From: JAIBJN01 sp963775505
GTDB lineage: Bacteria > Actinomycetota > Thermoleophilia > Gaiellales > Gaiellaceae
Direction of reading: 5' to 3'
Assembly: GCA_963775505.1 (NCBI GenBank)
Contig: CAVZIL010000001.1
Location: 558,001-622,000, forward strand
DNA length: 64,000 bases
Shown: positions 7,883 to 16,423 of the stretch, piece by piece
Position numbering within the stretch: the first letter of the stretch is position 1
Layout of the letters: every line of letters starts with the position of its first letter
Notes under the pieces: model-generated
What the model saw: only the letters and a program-made list of their open reading frames with translations
Databases searched by the model: none
Told to the model about the DNA's origin: nothing
Made by a program: the position numbers and the translations under genes

Positions 7883-8773
7883 ATGACCGTCATGCTTGGT
7901 GTTCCGGCCGATCGACCAATAGACCTGGCTGCACTGGCCCGGCGAGTCGGCGTGCTCGCTGCCCTCGGTTTCCTCTGGCTCGGGGTTCCGGTCGATGCGT
8001 TCGCCTCCGACGTCGCCGCCGAAGCCGCCGAGGCGACCGCCGTCCTCGAAGAGACGTCCTCCGACGCGACGGCCACCGAGGCCGCTGCGGATCCGACGGC
8101 GGCCGAGTCGGTCGCGGACGGGGCCACCGCCGAGTCTCCGGCTGCGGACCCCGCGCCTCCGGCTGAGGCTCCGCCGGCGCCCGACCCCTCGCCGGCGCCC
8201 GACCCCTCACCGGTGCCCGAGCCCTCGCCTGCGCCCGAGCCGCCGCCGGCTGCGGTCGAGCCCCCGCCGGCTGCGCCCGAGCCGGCGCCCCCCGCTCCCG
8301 AGGCTCCGCCTCCCGAGCCGGCGCCACCCGGAACGGCGACACCCTCGAGCCCGCCCGGCCCGCCCGCCGGTCAGACTCCGTCAATCGTGCTCCTTCCACA
8401 GTCGCCCCCGGCCGGCTCCGAGATCGTGCCGGGGCTCGCCCCGCCGTTCGTCCAGCTCGCCGGGGATCCGAGGACCGGAAGCCGCGCCCGGCAGGGCAGC
8501 GGTGCCGACGAATCCGGACTCCCTCTGCGAGAGGCAGAGCAGCCCTCCGAGCTCGCTCCACTCTCGCTGGCGGGCGACAACGGTCATGCGCCGGTCCCCG
8601 GTTCCTTCGGGGGAGCGACCGGCGGGACGTCGGGCGCGTCCTCGGCCGGCTTCGACATCGCGCTCGCCTTCATCGTCGCTCTCGCTCTGCTGGGGAGCGG
8701 CAGGCTGCTCCTGCTGTTGGTGGCGCAGCTTCGGCCCTTCGCTCTCGTCTCGCAGCTGAACCGCCCCGGCTAG
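7883..8773 (+). CDS. Secreted or membrane-anchored Ala/Pro-rich protein
   Basis: 296 residues from ATG 7883, 2 nt after the preceding stop. A signal-like hydrophobic segment (VGVLAALGFLWLGVPVDAFA, about residues 22-41) is followed by an Ala/Glu/Thr-rich part and then a long Pro-rich tract with repeats of PDPSPAP/PEPSPAP (residues 90-165). The C-terminus has one strong transmembrane helix (IALAFIVALALLGSGRLLLLLV). The layout resembles a wall-spanning spacer held by a C-terminal membrane anchor. No enzymatic domain is present. It neighbours PH-domain and GGDEF-like genes. Confidence 0.65.
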   Translation: MTVMLGVPADRPIDLAALARRVGVLAALGFLWLGVPVDAFASDVAAEAAEATAVLEETSSDATATEAAADPTAAESVADGATAESPAADPAPPAEAPPAPDPSPAPDPSPVPEPSPAPEPPPAAVEPPPAAPEPAPPAPEAPPPEPAPPGTATPSSPPGPPAGQTPSIVLLPQSPPAGSEIVPGLAPPFVQLAGDPRTGSRARQGSGADESGLPLREAEQPSELAPLSLAGDNGHAPVPGSFGGATGGTSGASSAGFDIALAFIVALALLGSGRLLLLLVAQLRPFALVSQLNRPG

Positions 8774-8851
8774 CCCGCTGCCGGTTGACCCAGCCGCCGG
8801 GCGCCTCGTCCGGCGGGGGCAGGTTCTGAGAGCCGAGAAGGGAGGTCCAAC

Positions 8852-9466
8852 ATGTTCAGCTTCATCCGTACACAAGCGAAGGATCGCAAGAGGGTGCCCA
8901 ATAACTCCCCGCCTACCGCGCGCCTGGCGCCGCCAGTCCGGCGCGGGACTGTGGACGCGCGGCAGCGTGCCCATCCGCACGGACTCGCTGCCAGGCCCGT
9001 CTCGTTCGAGGACTTCCGTCTCGAGCTCGAGCGCAGCCGGCGCTTCGGTCACTCCTTCTTCCTCGCCCGATTCGCCTGCGGCCAGGCCGACGAGGGGCGC
9101 TTCGAGCGAAGCGACAAGGTCGCGTGCGCCGTTCGCTCACTGGTCCGAACGGTCGACCTGGTCTGGGCGGAAGGCCGGAACGTCTATGTGCTCCTCCCCG
9201 AGTGCGACCGGGAGATGGGGGAGGCGGCGCTCGCGCGGATTCGCCAGGCGCTCGCCGGGTTCTCCTCCGACGAGCAGAGGATCGAGGCGGGGTGGGCCGT
9301 CTTCCCCGAAGACGGGATCACGGGTGGTGCCCTGCTCGACGCGCTCTGCGGCGATCGTGCTGCGATCAGCGATGCCCCTCCGGGGCCGCCAAGCACGGGT
9401 CCCGTGGCGGTGCCCGCGGGGGGACCACAGGCTCGGCCGAGCGAGATGAACCCACGTGTTGCCTGA
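8852..9466 (+). CDS. Degenerate GGDEF-like domain protein
   Basis: 204 residues with an ideal GGGAGG Shine-Dalgarno before ATG 8852. After a basic, disordered N-terminus comes an alpha/beta domain of nucleotide-cyclase type: FEDFRLELERSRRFGHSFFLARF (about residues 50-72), a VRTVDLVWAEGRNVYVLLPECD segment and EAALARIRQAL, then a last strand IEAGWAVFPEDG. These are the alpha1-beta and following elements of GGDEF domains, but the GGDEF signature itself is missing, so diguanylate cyclase activity is not expected. It is probably a signalling or scaffold protein. The C-terminal tail is Pro/Gly-rich. Confidence 0.6.
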   Translation: MFSFIRTQAKDRKRVPNNSPPTARLAPPVRRGTVDARQRAHPHGLAARPVSFEDFRLELERSRRFGHSFFLARFACGQADEGRFERSDKVACAVRSLVRTVDLVWAEGRNVYVLLPECDREMGEAALARIRQALAGFSSDEQRIEAGWAVFPEDGITGGALLDALCGDRAAISDAPPGPPSTGPVAVPAGGPQARPSEMNPRVA

Positions 9467-9491
9467 GGCGCCTCGAGGGAGTCCGGACGAG

Positions 9492-10865
9492 CTAGGAGAC
9501 GCCGGCCGGCTTCGGGAGCGGCTCGATGGCCTGGAGCGCGCGGGCGATCTCGTCCTCCGGGAGCTCGAAGTCCTCGAGCTGGCCGTGGAGGTACGCGTCG
9601 TAGGCGCCCAGGTCGAAGTGGCCGTGGCCGGAGAGGTTGAAGAGGATCGTGCGCTCGCGCCCCTCCTGGTCCGCGGCAGCCGCCGCCTGGACGACACCGT
9701 GGATCGCGTGGGCGGACTCCGGCGCCGGGATGATCCCCTCACAGCGTGCGAAGCGCACCGCGGAGGCGAAGACGTCGGTCTGTCCATAGGCCTCGGCGCG
9801 GACGAGCCCGTCCAGCACGAGCTGGGAGACGAGCGGCGCCACGCCGTGGTAGCGGAGGCCGCCCGCGTGGATGCCCGGCGGGACGAAGTCGTGGCCGAGC
9901 GTGTGCATGGGGACGAGCGGCGTGAGCTGGCTCGTGTCCCCGAAGTCGTACGCGAAGGGGCCGCGGGTGAGCGTCGGGCATGCGGCCGGCTCACAGGCGA
10001 GCACGTCGACGTCGCGGCCGCCGATCTTCTCGCGCAGGAACGGGAACGCCAACCCGGCGAAGTTGGAGCCGCCGCCGACGCAGCCCACGACGAGGTCGGG
10101 GAAGGCGCCCGCGATCTCCATCTGCGCCAGCGCCTCCTGGCCGATCACCGTCTGGTGCATGAGGACGTGGTTGAGCACGCTGCCGAGCGAGTAGGCGGTG
10201 TCCTCTCGCTGGGCCGCGTCCTCGACCGCCTCCGAGATCGCGATGCCGAGGCTGCCGGGCGAGTCGGGGTCGGCCTCGAGCACCGCTCGCCCCGAGTTGG
10301 TGTCCTCCGAGGGACTGGCGACGACGCTCGCGCCCCAGGTCTCCATCATCGAGCGGCGGTACGGCTTCTGCTGGTACGAGACCTTGACCATGTAGACCTT
10401 GCACTCGAGCCCGAAGAGCTGCGCGGCTAGCGCGACCGCGCTCCCCCACTGGCCGGCGCCCGTCTCCGTGGCGATCCGTGTCCGGCCCGACTCCTTCACG
10501 TAGTAGGCCTGGGCGATCGCCGTGTTCGGCTTGTGGCTTCCGGCGGGGCTCGTGCCCTCGTACTTGTAGAAGATGCGGGAGCGGGTGCCGAGCGCCGCCT
10601 CGAGGCGATGTGCGCGGTAGAGCGGCGTCGGGCGCCAGAGGCGGTAGATCTCGCGGATCGGCGCAGGGATCCCGATCTCCGCGTCCTGCGAGACCTCCTG
10701 GAGAATGAGGTCCATCGGGAAGAGCGGGGCGAGGTCGTCGGGGCCGACGGGCTCCCCGGTGCCGGGGTGCAGAACCGGCTGCGCCGGGTTCGGCATGTCG
10801 GCCTGGATGTTGTACCAGCGCTCGGGGATCGCGCTCTCGGGCAGGGTGATCTTCGTCTCGGTCAT
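9492..10865 (-). CDS. trpB: TrpB2-type tryptophan synthase beta chain
   Basis: 457 residues, the longer TrpB2 class, with the extra N-terminal part (IPERWYNIQADMPNPAQPVL..PGTG) that class 1 TrpB lacks. The PLP lysine lies in SPAGSHKPNTA (about residue 110), the phosphate-binding loop is CVGGGSNF and the catalytic-domain segment GAGQWG is present. TrpB condenses indole with L-serine. There is no trpA in the window, which is common for TrpB2; it may salvage indole or act on another substrate. It is last in a minus-strand operon after a threonine dehydratase-like, an ornithine cyclodeaminase-like and an aldo/keto reductase gene. Start ATG 10865 leaves a 17-bp gap to the previous gene. Confidence 0.92.
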   Translation of the reverse strand: MTETKITLPESAIPERWYNIQADMPNPAQPVLHPGTGEPVGPDDLAPLFPMDLILQEVSQDAEIGIPAPIREIYRLWRPTPLYRAHRLEAALGTRSRIFYKYEGTSPAGSHKPNTAIAQAYYVKESGRTRIATETGAGQWGSAVALAAQLFGLECKVYMVKVSYQQKPYRRSMMETWGASVVASPSEDTNSGRAVLEADPDSPGSLGIAISEAVEDAAQREDTAYSLGSVLNHVLMHQTVIGQEALAQMEIAGAFPDLVVGCVGGGSNFAGLAFPFLREKIGGRDVDVLACEPAACPTLTRGPFAYDFGDTSQLTPLVPMHTLGHDFVPPGIHAGGLRYHGVAPLVSQLVLDGLVRAEAYGQTDVFASAVRFARCEGIIPAPESAHAIHGVVQAAAAADQEGRERTILFNLSGHGHFDLGAYDAYLHGQLEDFELPEDEIARALQAIEPLPKPAGVS

Positions 10866-10882
10866 GATCGGCGAGGATACTC

Positions 10883-11827
10883 CTACGGCGTCTCGCCCGC
10901 GAGGATCGCGGCGAGCACGCCGGAGTCGATGTTTCCGCCGGAGACGATCGCCACGAGCTTGCGTCCGGGCACGCTTCCCGACAGGGCCGCGGCGACCGCG
11001 AGCGCGCCGGCGCCTTCGGCGACGAGCCGGACGCGCTCGGCGAGCAGCCGCACGGCGGCCGCCGTCTCCTCGAGCGAGACGACGACGGTGCCGTCGACGA
11101 GCGGGCGGCCGAGGCGCCACATCTTCGGCAGCAACGCCCGGGCGCCGGCCCCGTCCACCCAGGTCGTCCGGTAGTCGATCTCGCGCGGTTCCCCGGCCGC
11201 GAGCGAAGCGGTCAGCGGCGCCGCCGTCTCGAGCTCCACCGCCAGCACCCGGATGTCGGGCCGGTGCACCTTGACCGCGCTCGCGATCCCGACGAGGAGC
11301 CCGCCGCCTCCCCAGGGGACGATCACGGTGTCGGCGTCGGGCAGGTCCTCGATGAGCTCGAGGCCGATCGTCCCGTTCCCCGCCATCACCGGCTCGTCCT
11401 CGACCGGGTGGACGAAGAAGCCCTGGACGCCCGGGAAGCTCCGCTCCTCCAGAACCCGCCACCAGCGATCGAAGGGAACCTCGATGTGGACGGCGCCGAG
11501 GCGCTCGATCGCCGCGAGCTTCGTCGCCGGCGCATGGTCCGGGACGATCACCGTGCACGGGATGCCCAGCTCGCGCGCCGCCCAGGCGACTCCCTGCGCC
11601 ATGTTCCCGGCGCTGGCCGTCACGACCCCGGCGGCCAGGCGGTCGCGCGGCGCCTCGGCCATCGCGTTGTAGGCGCCGCGGATCTTGAAGGAGCCGATCG
11701 GCTGGAGCGTCTCCGGCTTGAGGTGGATCTCGGCGGGCCCCTCGACGTGGAGCCGAAGGAGCGGCGTGCGGACGGCGGTGCCGGCGATCGTCTCGCGGGC
11801 CCGGCGGATTTGCTCGAGCGGGATCAC
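10883..11827 (-). CDS. Threonine/serine dehydratase-like PLP enzyme
   Basis: 314 residues from GTG 11827. Fold-type II PLP enzyme: PLP lysine in QPIGSFKIRGAYNAM (about residue 49), substrate loop ASAGNMAQGVAW, and glycine-rich phosphate loop PWGGGGLLVG (about 175). The length corresponds to catabolic threonine dehydratase or serine racemase without the regulatory ACT domain of biosynthetic IlvA. It would deaminate L-threonine or L-serine, or a related hydroxy-amino acid. The start overlaps the stop of the ornithine cyclodeaminase-like gene by 4 nt (GTGA), so the genes are translationally coupled. Confidence 0.88.
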   Translation of the reverse strand: MIPLEQIRRARETIAGTAVRTPLLRLHVEGPAEIHLKPETLQPIGSFKIRGAYNAMAEAPRDRLAAGVVTASAGNMAQGVAWAARELGIPCTVIVPDHAPATKLAAIERLGAVHIEVPFDRWWRVLEERSFPGVQGFFVHPVEDEPVMAGNGTIGLELIEDLPDADTVIVPWGGGGLLVGIASAVKVHRPDIRVLAVELETAAPLTASLAAGEPREIDYRTTWVDGAGARALLPKMWRLGRPLVDGTVVVSLEETAAAVRLLAERVRLVAEGAGALAVAAALSGSVPGRKLVAIVSGGNIDSGVLAAILAGETP

Positions 11828-12801
11828 AGATCGACCTCGACGCCCGCGCCGGTCTCGCGCGCGCGGCGGTAGACGTGCTCGACGGCGGCGAGGTCCTCGA
11901 CGGCGAGGCCGAGCGACTTGAAGACCGTCAGCTCGGCGGCGGAGCGCCGACCTTCCGTCTCCCCCGTGAGGAGCTCGCCCAGCTCGGCGCGGATGTGCTC
12001 CGGGCCGATCGCCCGCTCCTGCGTCGCGAAGAGGAAGTCGCCGGCCTCGTTCACAGTCGATTCCCGGCGGTCGACGAAGAGCGCGGCCGCGGCCATCGTC
12101 TCCGTGTCGAGCTCGCGGGCCGTCGGGATGCTCGAGCCGACGGCGTTCACGTGCGCGCCGGGGGCGAGCCAGCCACGCCGGACGACCGGCTCGGGCGACG
12201 AGGTCGTCGTACAGACGACGTCGGCGCCGTCCAGGGCTTCCTCGGCGCTCGCGGCGGTGACGACCGGGAAGGGCGTCCCCGCCTCCGCCGCGGCCGCGGC
12301 TGCGCGCTCGGGCGTCCGGCTCCAGATCCTCGCGTGCTCGAAGCCGCGGACGACCGCCATCGCCCGGAGGTGGGAGCGCGCCTGCACGCCCGCTCCGAGG
12401 ATCGCGAGAACCCGGGCGTCCGCGCGGGCGAGAAGCCTCGTCGCGACCGCGGAGACGGCCGCAGTGCGGATCGCGGTGATGGCCGAGGCGTTGACGGCCG
12501 CCCGGAGCACGCCGGTCTCGCCGTCGTAGAGGAGGACGGCACCCTGGTGTGCGTCGAGACCTCGCGCGGGGTTCCCGGGGAAGACGCAGACGGCCTTCAG
12601 CCCGTAGGCCGGCTCCGGGCGGGCGCGATAGGCCGGCATTAGCCCCATGAGGCCTGCGGCCCCCGCCGGCCGGACGACGAACCTGAGCGGCTGCTCCATG
12701 TCGCCGCGCTGGAGGGCCGCGAGCGCCTCGGCCATCACCTCGACGCACTCCTCCATCGGGAGGAGGTGCTCGACGTCCGCTTCGCCGAGGACGAGGGCCA
12801 T
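11824..12801 (-). CDS. Ornithine cyclodeaminase / mu-crystallin family protein
   Basis: 325 residues with the NAD-binding motif LGAGVQARSHLRAM (about residues 133-146), the substrate Arg/Lys region PAYGLKAVCVFPGNPARGL (about 65-83) and VGSSIPTARELDTE (about 222). The family includes ornithine cyclodeaminase, alanine dehydrogenase and ketimine reductases. With a threonine dehydratase-like gene next to it, an amino-acid or imino-acid reductase/cyclodeaminase role is likely. Its ATG shares one base with the stop of the aldo/keto reductase gene upstream (TGATG). Confidence 0.88.
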   Translation of the reverse strand: MALVLGEADVEHLLPMEECVEVMAEALAALQRGDMEQPLRFVVRPAGAAGLMGLMPAYRARPEPAYGLKAVCVFPGNPARGLDAHQGAVLLYDGETGVLRAAVNASAITAIRTAAVSAVATRLLARADARVLAILGAGVQARSHLRAMAVVRGFEHARIWSRTPERAAAAAAEAGTPFPVVTAASAEEALDGADVVCTTTSSPEPVVRRGWLAPGAHVNAVGSSIPTARELDTETMAAAALFVDRRESTVNEAGDFLFATQERAIGPEHIRAELGELLTGETEGRRSAAELTVFKSLGLAVEDLAAVEHVYRRARETGAGVEVDL

Positions 12802-13778
12802 CAGGCGAACAGCGCCCCGATCCGCTCGCGCTCGCCGGGCGATAGCTCGAGCGCGTCGGCGGCGAGCGCCGGGTCGAGGTGCGAGGGCCGCCGCGGGCCG
12901 ACGACGACCGACGTCACCCGCGAGTCCCCGAGTACCCAGGCGAGGGCGAGCGTGGCCATGTCGACCCCGCGGGCGCCGGCCAGCTCGCCGAGCGCCGCCA
13001 GGCGGTCGAACGTCCGCTCCTCGGCGATCGCGCGGTAGGGCTCCGGCCGGAGGGTCATGCGCGAGCCTTCAGGGTACGGCTCCCCGCGCCTGTACTTCCC
13101 GGTCAGCCACCCGCCCGCCAGGGGGCTGAACGGCGTGTAGCCGAGCCCGTGACGTGCGCAGACCGGAAGCAGTGCGGCCTCGTCGCCGCGCTCGAGCAGG
13201 CTGAAGGCGTTCTGCACCCACTCGAACCGGGTGAGCCCGCGCTCTTCGCTCGCCGCGAGCGCCTCCTCCAGCTCCGCGGCGGTCACGTTGCTCGCTCCGA
13301 TCGCCCCTACCGTGCCGGCCCTGACGAGCTCGTCGAGAGCTCCGAGCGTCTCGCCGACTGGGGTCTCCGGGTCGGGCTCGTGGATCAGGTAGAGATCGAT
13401 CCGCTCGACGCCGAGGCGGGCAAGGCTTCCCTCGACCTGGCGGCGGACCCGTGCAGGCGCAAGGCCGCGGTCGGCCGGGTCGCCTTCGACGGAGTGGAAG
13501 ACCTTCGTCGCGACGACGACGCGCTCGCGGGCCTCCGGGCCGCGGCTCGCGAGCCAGCGGCCGACCGCGCGCTCACTGCGCCCGCCGCCGTAGGCATCGG
13601 CGGTGTCGAAGAGCGTGATGCCGCGCTCGAAGGCCGCGTCCATGAGCACGAAGGCCTCCTTCTCGGTCTCCCCCTGCCCGAAGAAGGCGGGCGCCGAGCC
13701 GATCCCGCCGAAGTTCCCGCAGCCGAGCGCGACGCGGGAGACCTCGACGCCAGTGTGACCCAGCCGGCCGTAGTCCAT
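12801..13778 (-). CDS. Aldo/keto reductase
   Basis: 325 residues, an (alpha/beta)8 NADPH-dependent oxidoreductase. The catalytic tetrad is visible: Asp and Tyr in LFDTADAYGGGRSERAVG (about residues 58-75), Lys in VVVATKVFH (about 90) and His in YLIHEPDPETP (about 125). The C-terminal cofactor region VTSVVVGPRRPSHLD is also typical. Start ATG 13778 is chosen because MDYGRLGHTGVEVSRVALG is the normal family N-terminus. The gene is first of a four-gene minus-strand operon and is divergent from tryptophan 2,3-dioxygenase across 24 bp. Confidence 0.9.
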   Translation of the reverse strand: MDYGRLGHTGVEVSRVALGCGNFGGIGSAPAFFGQGETEKEAFVLMDAAFERGITLFDTADAYGGGRSERAVGRWLASRGPEARERVVVATKVFHSVEGDPADRGLAPARVRRQVEGSLARLGVERIDLYLIHEPDPETPVGETLGALDELVRAGTVGAIGASNVTAAELEEALAASEERGLTRFEWVQNAFSLLERGDEAALLPVCARHGLGYTPFSPLAGGWLTGKYRRGEPYPEGSRMTLRPEPYRAIAEERTFDRLAALGELAGARGVDMATLALAWVLGDSRVTSVVVGPRRPSHLDPALAADALELSPGERERIGALFA

Positions 13779-13789
13779 GGAGCGGGAAG

Positions 13790-13795
13790 TATCCT
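13790..13795 (+). promoter_or_regulatory. -10 box for tryptophan 2,3-dioxygenase, leaderless
   Basis: TATCCT lies 7 nt before the ATG at 13803, so transcription would begin at or next to the start codon. No convincing -35 element is seen. Confidence 0.45.
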
Positions 13796-13802
13796 GCACG
13801 CC

Positions 13803-14519
13803 ATGAGCGAGCACGTGACCGAGGACGAGTTCGCGCCGATCCTGCCCGGCCCGGGCGCGAGCGACTACGAGCGCTACCTGCGGACCGACGAGCTGCTCGC
13901 CCTCCAGAAGTCACCCGAGGAGATGGCCCACCGGGACGAGCTCCTCTTCCAGACGACCCACCAGTCCTCGGAGCTCTGGCTCAAGCTCGCCTGCTTCGAG
14001 GTCGAGACGGCCACGGAGCACATGCAGAAGCACGAGCTCGCCGCTGCGATCCGCCTGCTGCGCCGCGCCGTCCTCTGCATCGAGCTGATCACGGCCCAGA
14101 TCCACATGCTCGAGCACATGTCGCCCTGGGAGTACCAGGAGATGCGACGCGTGCTCGGCCACGGCAGCGGCTTCGACTCGCCCGGGTTCAACGCCGTGCG
14201 CCGCGTAACGCCGCCGCTCGGCGCCGCCTTCCACGAGCTCCTGCGCGAGCAGGGCCTCACCGTCGTCGAGCTGTACCGCCGCGGCCGGGAGCTCGAGGAG
14301 CTCTACCAGCTCGGGGAGCTCCTGATCGAGTGGGACGAGCGGATCATCCTCTGGCGCGCGCACCACTTCAAGCTCGTGGAGCGCGTGATCGGCGGCGAGG
14401 TCGTCGGGACGCAGGGAACTCCGGTCGAGGTGCTCGGCCGGCTCGTGGCCAAGAGCCGCTTCCCCGAGCTCTGGCGGGCCCGCAGCGAGCTGACCGAGCT
14501 GGCGAAGCTCGAGGACTAA
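13803..14519 (+). CDS. kynA: Tryptophan 2,3-dioxygenase
   Basis: 238 residues. It carries the family marks: YERYLRTDELLALQ near the N-terminus, the substrate-site motif FQTTHQSSELWLKL (about residues 45-58), and the heme-ligand region WRAHHFKLVERVIGG (about 186-200) followed by VGTQGTPVEVL. It oxidises L-tryptophan to N-formylkynurenine with a heme cofactor. It stands alone on the plus strand, divergent from the aldo/keto reductase and convergent with a class V PLP enzyme that could act further down the kynurenine route. A shared hairpin terminator follows directly. Confidence 0.93.
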   Translation: MSEHVTEDEFAPILPGPGASDYERYLRTDELLALQKSPEEMAHRDELLFQTTHQSSELWLKLACFEVETATEHMQKHELAAAIRLLRRAVLCIELITAQIHMLEHMSPWEYQEMRRVLGHGSGFDSPGFNAVRRVTPPLGAAFHELLREQGLTVVELYRRGRELEELYQLGELLIEWDERIILWRAHHFKLVERVIGGEVVGTQGTPVEVLGRLVAKSRFPELWRARSELTELAKLED

Positions 14520-14537
14520 GTGCCCCGACGGGGCACT
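14519..14537. terminator. Bidirectional hairpin between convergent genes
   Basis: AGTGCCCC-GAC-GGGGCACT is a perfect 8-bp stem with a 3-nt loop that starts at the last base of the kynA stop codon and ends 1 nt before the stop of the convergent PLP enzyme gene. There is no U-tract, as usual in high-GC actinobacteria. Confidence 0.7.
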
Positions 14538-14538
14538 A

Positions 14539-15702
14539 TCAGGCCAGGAGGCCGCGGTGGCGGGCGAGGGCCGCGAGCAGGGCGTCGACGTCGTCGCTCG
14601 AGTTGTAGCCGTGGAACGAGAGCCTGAGGTTCCCGTCGCGGGAGGAGGTGACGACCCCGTCGGCGCCGAGTGCCGCGACGAGCGCGTGCTCGTCCGTCGA
14701 GGCGACGGCGACGAGCGGGCCGCGCCGATCCGGGTCGCGCGGGGTGACCGTCGTCGCTCCGAGCTCGTCGAGGCCGTCCAGCAGCCGGGAGGTCAGCCCG
14801 CGCACGTGCTCCTCGGCGGCGGCAACGCCGATCTCGTCCACGAGCTCGAGCCCGGCGAGGCCGGCGTAGATGTTCGGGATCGGCGGGGTGCCGAACTCGA
14901 AGCGCCGCGCGCTCGCCGAGGGGGAGTAGTCGTGGATGTCCATCTGAAAGATGTCCTCGTCGGCGAACCAGCCGGTGCTCGTCGGGCGGATGCGCTCGAC
15001 GAGGTCGGCCCGGCAGTAGAGGAAGGCGAGGCCCGCCGAGCCGAGGAGGTACTTCACCGTGCCCGCGGCGAGGAAGTCGACGCCGAGCGCCCGGACGTCG
15101 AGGGGGATGATGCCGGCGGCCTGGTAGGCGTCCAGGAGGACGAGCGCCCCGCGCTCGTGCGCCAGGCGCACGACGCCCTCCACGTCCACCCGGCTGCCGT
15201 TCCGGTAGCAGACGTGCGTCACCGCCACCAGGGCCGTGTGCTCGTCGATCGCCGCGTCGAAGTGCTCCAGCGGGATCGTGGCGTCCCCGGCCTCTGGGAC
15301 GTGTACCACCCGCCGGCCGCGGAGCTCCTGCGCGTGCGCGATCTGCCCGACCGTGGGGAACTCGAAGTCGCTGATCACGATCGTCGTCCGCTCGCCCTCG
15401 AAGCGGAGCCCCGAGAAGAGCGCGCTCACGCCCGCGGAGAGCGACGTCGTCACGGCGACCTCGTCCGCGGCGGCGCCCACGAGGGAGGCGAAGGCGCTCC
15501 GTGCGGCCTCGGCGCGCTCTACCCAGTACTCCCACGGCGATCCCTGCTCGTCCCAGTCGCGCAGATAGTCCTGGTAGGCGGCCCTCACGACGTCGGAGAG
15601 CGCGCCCTGGGAGCAGCTGTTCACGTACGTGAGCCGCTCGAGGATGGGGAAGCGGTGGCGAACGCGGCCGGGTAGCGCCGTCGACTGCGCCCTAGCGACC
15701 AA
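14539..15702 (-). CDS. Class V aminotransferase-fold PLP enzyme (kynureninase/cysteine desulfurase-like)
   Basis: 387 residues. Fold-type I PLP enzyme: N-terminal FPILERLTYVNSCSQGALS, cofactor segment VAVTTSLSAGVSALFSGL (about residues 81-98), LLDAYQAAGIIPLDV (about 192) with the Asp that contacts PLP, and the Schiff-base lysine in AAGTVKYLLGSAGLAFLY (about 217). Class V includes kynureninase, cysteine desulfurase and isopenicillin-N epimerase. Convergent kynA makes kynureninase an attractive guess, but sequence alone does not separate these. Its start overlaps the end of the livF-type gene by 11 nt, so it is the last gene of the importer operon. Confidence 0.8.
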   Translation of the reverse strand: MVARAQSTALPGRVRHRFPILERLTYVNSCSQGALSDVVRAAYQDYLRDWDEQGSPWEYWVERAEAARSAFASLVGAAADEVAVTTSLSAGVSALFSGLRFEGERTTIVISDFEFPTVGQIAHAQELRGRRVVHVPEAGDATIPLEHFDAAIDEHTALVAVTHVCYRNGSRVDVEGVVRLAHERGALVLLDAYQAAGIIPLDVRALGVDFLAAGTVKYLLGSAGLAFLYCRADLVERIRPTSTGWFADEDIFQMDIHDYSPSASARRFEFGTPPIPNIYAGLAGLELVDEIGVAAAEEHVRGLTSRLLDGLDELGATTVTPRDPDRRGPLVAVASTDEHALVAALGADGVVTSSRDGNLRLSFHGYNSSDDVDALLAALARHRGLLA

Positions 15703-16423
15703 GGTAGGCCTTCTTCAGTTCCTCGTTCTCGAGCAGCGCGTCCGCCCGGTCGGCGAGGACGACGTTCCCGGTCTGCAGGACGTAGCCGCGGTCGGCGATC
15801 GAGAGGGAGACGTTCGCGTTCTGCTCGACGACCAGGACGGAAACGCCCGCCTCGTGAACCTGCTTGATGATCTCGAAGTTCTGCTCGACGAGGATGGGCG
15901 CGAGGCCCATCGACGGCTCGTCCATGAGCAGGAGGCGGGGCTGCGACATGAGCGCCCGGCCCATGGCAAGCATCTGCTGCTCGCCCCCGGAGAGCGTCCC
16001 GGCCAGCTGCGAGCGGCGGTCGTAGAGGTGCGGGAAGAGGTCGTAGACGCGCGCGAAGTCGTCGGACACGTCGTCCTTCCGCAGGTAGGCGCCCATCTCG
16101 AGGTTCTCGAGCACGGTCATGGGCGCGAACACCCGCCGGTTCTCGGGGACGATCGCCATCCCTCGCGCGATCCGGTAGCTCGTCGAGCGCCCGGTGACGT
16201 CCTCGCTCTCGAAGACGACCCGGCCGCTCCGCGGGGTGACGATGCCGAGGATCGTCTTCAACGTCGTCGACTTCCCGGAGGCGTTGCCTCCCAGCAGGCA
16301 GACGAGCTCGCCCGGGCGCACCTCGAGCGAGACGCCCTGGAGGATGTGGATCTGTCCGTAGTAGGTGTTCACGTCGTCGAGCAGGAGCAGCGGCTCCTCG
16401 GCGCGCTGGGGCTGCGCGCTCAC
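15692..16423 (-). CDS. livF: Branched-chain amino acid-type ABC importer, ATPase LivF
   Basis: 243 residues. ABC ATPase with Walker A GGNASGKSTT (about residues 46-55), signature LSGGEQQMLAMGRAL (about 145), Walker B LLLMDEPSMGLAP and the LivF-type VLVVEQNANVSLSIADRGYVL switch region. Note that the P-loop begins GGNAS instead of GPNGA. It energises uptake of a branched-chain or other amino acid or amide together with LivG, LivH, LivM and the binding protein encoded upstream in the same operon. It overlaps LivG by 4 nt. Confidence 0.93.
   Translation of the reverse strand: MSAQPQRAEEPLLLLDDVNTYYGQIHILQGVSLEVRPGELVCLLGGNASGKSTTLKTILGIVTPRSGRVVFESEDVTGRSTSYRIARGMAIVPENRRVFAPMTVLENLEMGAYLRKDDVSDDFARVYDLFPHLYDRRSQLAGTLSGGEQQMLAMGRALMSQPRLLLMDEPSMGLAPILVEQNFEIIKQVHEAGVSVLVVEQNANVSLSIADRGYVLQTGNVVLADRADALLENEELKKAYLGR

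Noticed and set aside
8160..8340. Repetitive GCGCCCGACCCCTCGCC-like units
   Set aside because: They are the codons of the Pro-rich tract (PDPSPAP) of the 7883 gene, not a CRISPR or a separate tandem repeat; unit length is irregular.
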